From contig JACNFT010000048.1 of assembly GCA_014384505.1 (NCBI GenBank), forward strand, positions 14,665 through 26,491: a stretch of 11,827 nucleotides of DNA, in the 5' to 3' direction. Of the stretch, positions 6,247-11,827 are shown piece by piece. Positions within the stretch are counted from its first letter, which is position 1. Every line of letters begins with the position of its first letter. The position numbers were made by a program, and so were the translations under genes. This stretch comes from Cryomorphaceae bacterium. Lineage in GTDB: Bacteria > Bacteroidota > Bacteroidia > Flavobacteriales > BACL11. The notes beneath the pieces were generated by a model that saw only the letters and a list, made by a program, of their open reading frames with translations, did not search any database and was not told the origin of the DNA.

Positions 6247-9200
6247 TTATTTCAGGATTAATTTATCCGTCATAACTATATCTCCATCAGCAACAACCTT
6301 AACAAAATAGATTCCTGTTTCAAGATGAGATAAATCAATATTATTAATCATATAATAGTTGCTTACTATTTCACCACTAAATAAATGCATTATCTCTGCA
6401 CCTAAAATATTCACCAATTTAACCTCAATCTCTTTATTAGCTAAATTATTAAGCTCAATAAATGTTTTCCCATCAGTTGGATTAGGGTAGATTGAAACTC
6501 TTGAAGCTGCAGTGTTTTCTACCATCATTAATTCAGATTCCTCACCAATCATAATATTATCAAGATAAAAATTATTTGAGCTACCATTAATGACATACTC
6601 AAATTTAAACATAACATTATCGTTTTTTAATTGAGTTTTCGTCATTACTGTATCCATCCATTCAGAAGCATTAGGAGCAAAGTTAGAAAGATACATTCCA
6701 GCATTTGCAGAATTAATTGCATCAATAGTGCCTAAAGGGGACCATGTTTTACCGCAACTTGAAGAATAACTTACATTTAATTCATTAACCGGACTAGTAC
6801 TAGAAGCAGCTCCTGACCAAGAGAATTTTATAGACGGAGTAGTAAGATCACTCAAATCATAGGCAGGAGATACAATCTCAGTTGAGCCAAGTGCTAAATT
6901 ATCTCCATCAATCATAATTGATGCATTACCTGCATTAGAAGCTTTACTGGTCCATTCCCATACAGTATTTATTGAAGATTGAAATTCCCATTCACTATCA
7001 ATACTTTGAGGCTGAGTCAACACCCAATCAGTATTCAATTCATTTTCACTTTCAAAACTATAAGTATAAGGATATGCAGTATTTGTAGCTTGAACTTCAC
7101 CTATATAAATGTAATTTTCTTTTACAGTAGTTGATGTACATGATGACTTATAATACCCAATATAAGTTGTACTTTCTAATTCTCCTCTATAAAAAAGGGT
7201 ATCCGCATAATACCCTTCATAAGAGTAGTAATTAAATTGTCCATAATAAGTTCTCAAAGTATCTATACCTCCAATAACAGACTGAATACTCCATGCACTA
7301 TCGGCAGTAGTAAACATTAAAGAATCCTGAGGTGACAATGAAGTACTATCAATATTTACTGATAATGTTACAATTGAATCAGTATTAAATTGCGCAAAAT
7401 AAATTCTTATAGAATCAGAAGTGTTTAACAATCCATCAATATTCCAAGTAGAATCTGCTCCCTCTAACCATGCTGAGTCAGCTGCTGATAAGAATGTACT
7501 ATCAATAAAGGTTAATATATTTAAGACAGTAGTATCATTATATTGGAAATTATAATCTACAATAGTATCTAAATATCCTTCTATTACATAATCATTCCAA
7601 GTTGAATCTGCAGCACTTAACATTGCTAATTCACTTGGAGATAAATTTGTACTATCAACATAAATTAATAAACTAACGATAGAGTCGAACTCTAACGTAT
7701 TAATAATTGATGCATCTAAGATACTATCTGTATTTAATTGATTTCTTTTCCAAAAAGAATTTTTGCTATACCCATCTAAATCAATATGAACAGCAATATT
7801 TGAAGCTCCTTCTGCAATCAACTCACTTTCCGTTCCTTGTACTATCAAAGTAGAAACCTCAGTACTTAATGAGTCATATGAAGGGTCTAAATCATTCATA
7901 TCTGAAACCCTAACCTCACGCAATTCATTATAATCTAACATAAGTGTAACATCATATGTTCCAGCAGTTGTATATGTATGTTTTTTATAATAACCTAAAG
8001 CTGCTAAGTAATCTGATGTTTCTACTATTCCATCACCAAAGTCCCAGCTTGCGGAAGTAACATCTAAGCCAATTGCCTTAGAGTTTGAATTTAACCAGTT
8101 TTCAGTACCTAAACACACAAAGTTTCTGCCATTTCTATCATAAAAATCATATTTAGTACTACAACTATCATTAAAATCAAAATAGCCATCAGAAGTACCG
8201 GTAGCGATATTATTTTCAGCTGACCACATATACTCTCTAAAACCAAAACCTGACACACCACTCTCTTCATCTACTTCACCTTCAAGTGTAATATTTACAA
8301 CTTCAATCTGCCCTGCAGAAAACATAGTTGTGTAAGCATCAGTAGTATAGTCCATATAATTCATAAACATCTCTCCAGCAGGGTTTAAAGAATCAGCAAC
8401 ACAGCCCCATGCACCCAAAACAGGAGGGACCTGATCAAGACCTGATAAACCAACATGATAAGGGAAAATAGCTGGAGTTGGCCTTGGATGACCATTAGGT
8501 GTTGGAGAAGATTCTGAAGCTCCATTATTATCATATCTATGAGAAGGAGTATCTTTAATATTATCATCTCCGCACTCTGCATCTCCCCAGATATGCCTTA
8601 AACCCAACCAATGACCAACTTCATGTGTTAAAGTAGAAGATGAAGCGCTTCCCATTTGACTAGCCAACAGAACTACACCATCTGTTGACATCATTCCTGA
8701 AAAAGGGAATTGTGCATAACCCAATAATCCAGGTTGTGAGAATGAAGGTACTGTCCAAATATTTAGATATTGGTAAGAATTCCAAAAGCTCAATCCCTTA
8801 ACAGGATCAGGCCCATCAGAACCTGCAGAAGTTATATCAGTATATATCCTGTTTACACCTGTTGTTGATTGAGGCGTACATGTATCACAAGTAGGTGTTA
8901 TTTTTGCCAATCTAAATTCAACATTTGCAATACCTCTAACCGCTGCAAAAATATCTGGTGTCTTCAAATATTGATTTTGGTACAACTCTAATAACATCTC
9001 TGATTGCCCATTAATATTCCTATTTAAAGCATCAATAGCAGCTTGAATGACTGCATCAGAAAGAAGACCTCCAGCATCATTATAAATATTATGAACAACT
9101 ACAGGAATAATTTTCTTACCACCCTCAGTCTTGTAAGCAGAAATTCTCTTAAGTGCTTTTTTATTTTCGTCTTCTAATTTTTGATTTTGGCTTTGCAGTT

Positions 9201-9327
9201 TTTGATAAAAATCAGGATAATTTTGTATTTGTTTTTCTAAATAGCCGTCATAAGTACCACACTTTTGAGCATTTACTGAAGTGACTGCTAAAAAAGTAAA
9301 AATTAAAGGTAAAAGTCTATTTTTCAT
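6247..9327 (-). CDS. T9SS-exported M43-family zinc metalloprotease with PKD domain and 51-residue repeats
   Basis: A 1026-residue secreted metzincin, probably degrading extracellular protein. Residues 1-20 are a signal peptide (cleavage near VNA-QK), then a propeptide-like, partly coiled segment (about 30-70) before IIPVVVHNIY. The catalytic site is HEVGHWLGLRH (235-245: H235, E236, H239, H245) with a Met-turn at MNYMDY (322-327), typical of the M43 pappalysin-like group. A PKD domain follows (about 424-466, WDFGDG and GTYDVTL). Residues 547-699 hold three 51-residue repeats rich in DS/T. Residues about 755-930 look like a jelly-roll domain (SFES at 757-760, APNASEW, YLDNIMIG). Residues about 944-1026 form the T9SS sorting domain (SIYPNPTDGK to MTDKLILK). 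It converges on lpxH and has its own likely promoter. Catalytic residues are intact; the substrate is unknown. Confidence 0.93.
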   Translation of the reverse strand: MKNRLLPLIFTFLAVTSVNAQKCGTYDGYLEKQIQNYPDFYQKLQSQNQKLEDENKKALKRISAYKTEGGKKIIPVVVHNIYNDAGGLLSDAVIQAAIDALNRNINGQSEMLLELYQNQYLKTPDIFAAVRGIANVEFRLAKITPTCDTCTPQSTTGVNRIYTDITSAGSDGPDPVKGLSFWNSYQYLNIWTVPSFSQPGLLGYAQFPFSGMMSTDGVVLLASQMGSASSSTLTHEVGHWLGLRHIWGDAECGDDNIKDTPSHRYDNNGASESSPTPNGHPRPTPAIFPYHVGLSGLDQVPPVLGAWGCVADSLNPAGEMFMNYMDYTTDAYTTMFSAGQIEVVNITLEGEVDEESGVSGFGFREYMWSAENNIATGTSDGYFDFNDSCSTKYDFYDRNGRNFVCLGTENWLNSNSKAIGLDVTSASWDFGDGIVETSDYLAALGYYKKHTYTTAGTYDVTLMLDYNELREVRVSDMNDLDPSYDSLSTEVSTLIVQGTESELIAEGASNIAVHIDLDGYSKNSFWKRNQLNTDSILDASIINTLEFDSIVSLLIYVDSTNLSPSELAMLSAADSTWNDYVIEGYLDTIVDYNFQYNDTTVLNILTFIDSTFLSAADSAWLEGADSTWNIDGLLNTSDSIRIYFAQFNTDSIVTLSVNIDSTSLSPQDSLMFTTADSAWSIQSVIGGIDTLRTYYGQFNYYSYEGYYADTLFYRGELESTTYIGYYKSSCTSTTVKENYIYIGEVQATNTAYPYTYSFESENELNTDWVLTQPQSIDSEWEFQSSINTVWEWTSKASNAGNASIMIDGDNLALGSTEIVSPAYDLSDLTTPSIKFSWSGAASSTSPVNELNVSYSSSCGKTWSPLGTIDAINSANAGMYLSNFAPNASEWMDTVMTKTQLKNDNVMFKFEYVINGSSNNFYLDNIMIGEESELMMVENTAASRVSIYPNPTDGKTFIELNNLANKEIEVKLVNILGAEIMHLFSGEIVSNYYMINNIDLSHLETGIYFVKVVADGDIVMTDKLILK
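7231..7689 (-). repeat. Three tandem 153-bp repeats coding for 51-residue units in the metalloprotease
   Basis: Units cover residues 547-597, 598-648 and 649-699 (7537-7689, 7384-7536, 7231-7383). Each carries an IDST/VDST motif (D558, D609, D660), LS two residues after it, an ADS-x-W motif (W577, W628, W679) and an end in Q-[FY]-N (Q595, Q646, Q697), all exactly 51 residues apart. By hand alignment neighbouring units share 19 of 51 residues. The ten bases GTACTATCAA (plus strand) recur at 7343, 7496 and 7649, again 153 apart. A Trp at 526, 51 residues before W577, suggests a degenerate partial unit upstream. Confidence 0.8.
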
Positions 9328-9358
9328 ATTTAATGAATTTGTTTAAATTTTAAGGAAA

Positions 9359-9366
9359 CAAATATA
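9359..9366 (-). promoter_or_regulatory. -7 promoter element of the metalloprotease gene
   Basis: TATATTTG on the minus strand (9366 to 9359) matches TAnnTTTG and lies 31 bases before the ATG at 9327, giving a short leader. No TTG element is seen at the ideal distance. The 95-bp gap after lipA (9328-9422) shows no clear terminator hairpin, so some read-through from lipA is possible. Confidence 0.5.
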
Positions 9367-9422
9367 ATGATTATCTATTATATAAACATCATCTTACATA
9401 AAAATATAACAGCAATGAATTA

Positions 9423-10277
9423 CTAGTTAATATGTTTTTCAGCATGATAAGAGGAACGCACCAAAGGACTGCTTTCAACATGTTGAAAACCAAGAGAAAG
9501 ACCAATATCTCTATACTTATCAAATTGCGCAGGTGTAATAAATTCAAGAACGGAAAGATGTTTTTTTGATGGCTGTAAATACTGACCAATAGTCATAATT
9601 GAAACACCAACTTCTCTTAAATCATGCATAGTTTCAACAACTTCTGCTTCAGTTTCACCTAAACCAAGCATAATTCCTGATTTAGTCTTAATTCCACCTT
9701 CATTTAGGAATCTTAACACATCCAAGCTTCTATCATATTTAGCTTGAATTCTTACCTTTTTAGTCAATCTCCTTACCGTCTCCATATTATGAGAAACTAC
9801 CTCAGGCGCTACATCAATAATAGGCTGAATATCTTTTAATTTTCCTTTAAAATCAGGGATTAAGGTTTCCATTGTTGTTTCAGGATTTTCTTTTCGTATT
9901 TCATTGATAGTCTCCACCCAAATACTTGATCCTCCATCTTTCAAATCATCACGATCAACAGAAGTGATAACAGCATGTTTTACTTTCATTAACTGAACAG
10001 AACGTGCAACTTTTTTAGGTTCTAAAATATCAACAGCTAAGGGTCTACCCGTCATAACATTACAAAAACCACAAGAACGTGTGCATATATTTCCTAAAAT
10101 CATAAAAGTTGCTGTACCTGCACCCCAGCATTCTCCCATATTCGGACAATTTCCACTTTCACAAATGGTGTGCAAGTCATGAGACTTAGTAATCCCTCTA
10201 ATAGTCTTGTAAGCTTGCCCAGTTGGCAGCTTTACTTTTAGCCATTTTGGCTTTTTTATTTTCTCTTGTATCTCCAT
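9423..10277 (-). CDS. lipA: Lipoyl synthase LipA
   Basis: A radical SAM enzyme that inserts two sulfur atoms into the octanoyl group carried on lipoyl-dependent proteins (2-oxoacid dehydrogenases, glycine cleavage H protein). The 284 residues carry both iron-sulfur motifs: the auxiliary cluster C39-x4-C44-x5-C50 (ICESGNCPNMGEC) and the radical SAM cluster C65-x3-C69-x2-C72 (CTRSCGFC). The C-terminal RSSYHA (274-279) supplies the conserved serine ligand of the auxiliary cluster. ETTMETLIPDF and GIMLGLGE are further family segments. The ATG at 10277 (MEIQEKIKKPKW) fits relatives; a longer reading from 10331 would add 18 residues that lie inside the upstream lipoprotein gene and is rejected. It lies 8 nt after that gene's stop and probably shares its transcript. 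No lipB is in the window. Confidence 0.96.
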   Translation of the reverse strand: MEIQEKIKKPKWLKVKLPTGQAYKTIRGITKSHDLHTICESGNCPNMGECWGAGTATFMILGNICTRSCGFCNVMTGRPLAVDILEPKKVARSVQLMKVKHAVITSVDRDDLKDGGSSIWVETINEIRKENPETTMETLIPDFKGKLKDIQPIIDVAPEVVSHNMETVRRLTKKVRIQAKYDRSLDVLRFLNEGGIKTKSGIMLGLGETEAEVVETMHDLREVGVSIMTIGQYLQPSKKHLSVLEFITPAQFDKYRDIGLSLGFQHVESSPLVRSSYHAEKHIN

Positions 10278-10285
10278 AACAAGTA

Positions 10286-10408
10286 TTAAGCTGGTAAAGC
10301 TGAAGATTGAACTATAGCAACGCCAGGACATTGCTCAGGATAAAGAGCACAAGACGAAAGAAAACTAACTAAGACAATTGCAATTGCAAAAAACACTGAT
10401 TTTTTCAT
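10286..10408 (-). CDS. Small lipoprotein, 40 residues, upstream of lipA
   Basis: A short reading frame with ATG at 10408 and TAA at 10288-10286. The product starts MKKSVFFAIAIVLVSF followed by the lipobox LSSC (17-20), so a signal peptidase II substrate is expected with Cys20 as the lipidated residue. The mature part is only 21 residues, CALYPEQCPGV then AIVQSSALPA, with a second Cys at 27 in a CPG motif. No acidic export signal (such as K-D/E-D/E) follows the lipid Cys, so it may stay in the periplasmic face of a membrane. Support for it being real: a consensus promoter 16 bases upstream, a perfect lipoprotein signal, and an 8-nt gap to lipA. I do not recognise a named family; function unknown. 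Confidence 0.75.
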   Translation of the reverse strand: MKKSVFFAIAIVLVSFLSSCALYPEQCPGVAIVQSSALPA

Positions 10409-10424
10409 TGAAAATAATTTTTGA

Positions 10425-10432
10425 CAAAAATA
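10425..10432 (-). promoter_or_regulatory. -7 promoter element of the lipoprotein-lipA unit
   Basis: TATTTTTG on the minus strand (10432 to 10425) matches TAnnTTTG and lies 16 bases before the lipoprotein ATG. It is the same octamer as before the Nif3-family gene. No TTG -33 element is seen at about 19 bases. The 62-bp region 10409-10470 is a divergent promoter shared with ung. Confidence 0.55.
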
Positions 10433-10452
10433 CAATTTTAAAACAGATTAGC

Positions 10453-10460
10453 TATCTTTG
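10453..10460 (+). promoter_or_regulatory. -7 promoter element of ung
   Basis: TATCTTTG matches TAnnTTTG and ends ten bases before the ung ATG at 10471, giving a very short leader. It is identical to the element before lpxK. No TTG -33 element lies at the ideal spacing. Confidence 0.55.
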
Positions 10461-10470
10461 AAACAATAAA

Positions 10471-11172
10471 ATGAAGACTACAAAATTACATCTACATTCG
10501 GAATGGAAAGCATTTTTGAGAGAGGAACTAAATTCCAATAACTTTCAAGCAATTATTAGCACTTTAGCAATTGAAAGAAAAATCCACACTATTTTTCCTT
10601 CAAATGATGTAATTTTTAATGCCTTCAATTTTACAAAACCCAGCAAAATTAAAGTTGTAATTTTAGGACAAGACCCTTACCATGGAAAAGGACAAGCGCA
10701 CGGACTTGCGTTTTCAGTACCTATTGGAGTAAAAATACCACCCTCTTTACAAAATATATTCAAAGAATTACAACGCGATCTAAACCATTCTATTTCTAGT
10801 AATGGAAACTTAGAATCTTGGGCAAAACAAGGCGTACTACTACTGAACGCAACATTAACTGTCAGAGAAAAAAAAGCTGGCTCCCATCAGAAATTAGGCT
10901 GGGAACTCTTTACAGATAGTATAATTAAAAAATTATCAGAAGAAAAAGAAGGAGTAATTTTTTTACTTTGGGGCGCCTTTGCTCAAAAAAAATCAGCACT
11001 GATTGATACAAATAAACATCATATTTTAACTACTACCCATCCATCCCCTTTTTCGGCATATAGAGGTTTTTTGGGATGCAACCACTTTTCAAAAACAAAT
11101 AAAATACTCTTAAACAATAATCAGAAACCTATTAATTGGAAATTATGCTCAGAACCATTAACCTTATTTTAA
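10471..11172 (+). CDS. ung: Uracil-DNA glycosylase (family 1)
   Basis: Removes uracil from DNA by cleaving the N-glycosidic bond, starting base excision repair. The 233 residues match the family 1 length. The water-activating motif GQDPYHG is at 66-72 (catalytic D68), LLLNATLTV at 123-131 provides the uracil-recognising Asn, and the DNA-intercalation motif HPSPFSAYRGF is at 190-200 (H190). LLWGAFAQKK (165-174) is also typical. Phe occupies the place of the more usual Leu in HPSP-L-S, a mild change. The end of the gene overlaps the following L,D-transpeptidase gene. Firm identification. Confidence 0.97.
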   Translation: MKTTKLHLHSEWKAFLREELNSNNFQAIISTLAIERKIHTIFPSNDVIFNAFNFTKPSKIKVVILGQDPYHGKGQAHGLAFSVPIGVKIPPSLQNIFKELQRDLNHSISSNGNLESWAKQGVLLLNATLTVREKKAGSHQKLGWELFTDSIIKKLSEEKEGVIFLLWGAFAQKKSALIDTNKHHILTTTHPSPFSAYRGFLGCNHFSKTNKILLNNNQKPINWKLCSEPLTLF

Positions 11173-11735
11173 TTATTTTAATTAGCTTAAACACAACAGC
11201 ACAAAATTCAATTATTGAGCGTGTAAATAATTATTTGGATAGAAAAAACGCTTTTACTGATGAGGTAATTTATGTTTCTATAAAAAACCAGAAGCTCTAT
11301 TACATAAAACATGATAGCATCATTAAAGAATATATTATTTCAAGTTCCGCATTCGGAATAGGGAGCGCATCAGGAAGTAATAAAACACCGATAGGACTAC
11401 ACAGCATAAAAGAGAAATATGGTGAGAAAACACCAATAAATGGCAAAATGACAGGCAGAGTATTTCATGGCCATATCGCTACTATTTATACTGATCAAAC
11501 AAAAAGCAAAACTGATGATGTAACCAGTAGGATATTATGGTTAGAGGGCTTGGAAAAAGGCAAAAATACAGGAGAAGGAATTGACTCCTTTAAAAGATAC
11601 ATCTACATACACGGAACCTCAGAAGAAGGAAGGCTAGGAAAACCTGCCTCACATGGCTGTATAAGAATGAAAAATAAAGAAGTAATTGATTTGTATAAGC
11701 TAGTAGAAGTTGGTACTTTGGTCCTCATTTTATAA
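11145..11735 (+). CDS. L,D-transpeptidase (YkuD-type catalytic domain), exported
   Basis: A 196-residue periplasmic protein with a signal peptide (MLRTINLILIILISL, cleavage near NTTA-Q) and a YkuD-type domain. The active-site signature is visible: H156 in YIHG, then SHGCIRM at 169-175 with nucleophile C172 and R174. Earlier family segments are QKLYYI (49-54), which forms the first strand, and NKTPIG (79-84). Such enzymes make 3-3 peptidoglycan cross-links or attach proteins to the wall; which applies here is not visible. The ATG at 11145 is preferred because the signal peptide then begins properly; an in-frame ATG at 11136 would add three residues. Either start lies inside ung (28- or 37-nt overlap), so the two are probably translated from one message. 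Confidence 0.9.
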   Translation: MLRTINLILIILISLNTTAQNSIIERVNNYLDRKNAFTDEVIYVSIKNQKLYYIKHDSIIKEYIISSSAFGIGSASGSNKTPIGLHSIKEKYGEKTPINGKMTGRVFHGHIATIYTDQTKSKTDDVTSRILWLEGLEKGKNTGEGIDSFKRYIYIHGTSEEGRLGKPASHGCIRMKNKEVIDLYKLVEVGTLVLIL

Positions 11736-11751
11736 TTCAAAAAAAACACTT

Positions 11752-11827
11752 ATGGAATATCTAGTTTTAGTAGTATTAGTTGCTGGTTTTGCATTAGTTT
11801 ATTTCAAAAAAGAATCCGTTACTGAAG
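11752..11827 (+). CDS. Partial membrane-anchored protein, cut by window end
   Basis: An ATG at 11752, 16 nt after the L,D-transpeptidase stop, opens a frame that runs off the window after 25 codons. The visible product is one hydrophobic segment (EYLVLVVLVAGFALVYF) followed by KKESVTE, so an N-terminal membrane anchor with the rest in the cytoplasm is likely. This is the shape of many proteins, including RmuC-type DNA-recombination proteins, but 25 residues cannot decide. Same strand and close spacing suggest it belongs to the ung/L,D-transpeptidase transcript. Confidence 0.5.
   Translation, partial: MEYLVLVVLVAGFALVYFKKESVTE

Noticed and set aside
7231..7689. Possible phase-variable or CRISPR-like array
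   Set aside because: The 153-bp units are diverged coding repeats in frame, without identical direct repeats or spacers.
8385..8582. Minus-strand 65-codon frame inside the metalloprotease
   Set aside because: It is an out-of-frame shadow of the intact protease catalytic domain.
9389..9589. Minus-strand 66-codon frame overlapping the lipA 3' end
   Set aside because: It is an alternative frame of lipA running into the intergenic gap, with no promoter or domain.
10278..10331. N-terminal extension of lipA from an ATG at 10331
   Set aside because: The extra 18 residues are unlike LipA and lie within the better supported lipoprotein gene.
10375..10386. 12-bp perfect palindrome CAATTGCAATTG
   Set aside because: It is coding sequence for the Ala-Ile-Ala-Ile part of the lipoprotein signal peptide and lies downstream of the promoter; an operator role has no further support.

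Overview
The window reads as an ordinary, AT-rich chromosomal stretch from a Bacteroidota bacterium, most likely a member of the Flavobacteriales or a relative. Three things point there. Two secreted proteins end in type IX secretion (T9SS) C-terminal sorting domains with the YPNP/FPNP-type start. Several genes are preceded by the Bacteroidota sigma-factor -7 element TAnnTTTG rather than an E. coli-type -10. Shine-Dalgarno sequences are essentially absent. The lpxK and lpxH genes indicate a Gram-negative outer membrane with lipid A.

Layout: positions 1-777 hold a minus-strand Nif3-family gene cut by the window edge. From a 71-bp divergent promoter region, a tightly packed plus-strand cluster runs from 849 to 6198: lpxK (lipid A 4'-kinase), a trimeric-type purine nucleoside phosphorylase, a T9SS-exported choice-of-anchor B/LVIVD beta-propeller protein, gatB (tRNA amidotransferase) and lpxH (UDP-2,3-diacylglucosamine hydrolase, TTG start). 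The genes overlap or nearly touch (17 nt, 1 nt, 1 nt overlaps, then a 2-nt gap), so one operon is likely. A bidirectional hairpin terminator (about 6201-6232) separates it from a convergent 1026-residue T9SS-exported M43 zinc metalloprotease (6247-9327, minus). Next, also on the minus strand, lies lipA (lipoyl synthase), preceded 8 nt upstream by a 40-residue lipoprotein gene. From a second short divergent promoter region, ung (uracil-DNA glycosylase) and an overlapping L,D-transpeptidase gene run on the plus strand, followed by the first 25 codons of a membrane-anchored protein cut by the window end.

The genes are mostly housekeeping: envelope building (lpxK, lpxH, L,D-transpeptidase), translation (gatB), cofactor synthesis (lipA), purine salvage and DNA repair. 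The two T9SS cargo proteins are the accessory part. I found no mobile element, CRISPR array, phage gene, tRNA or rRNA, and nothing that amounts to a new multi-gene system. The points most worth a second look are a 51-residue tandem repeat in the metalloprotease, the tiny lipoprotein coupled to lipA, the propeller gene embedded in a core operon, and the start codons that sit four bases from the promoter elements.
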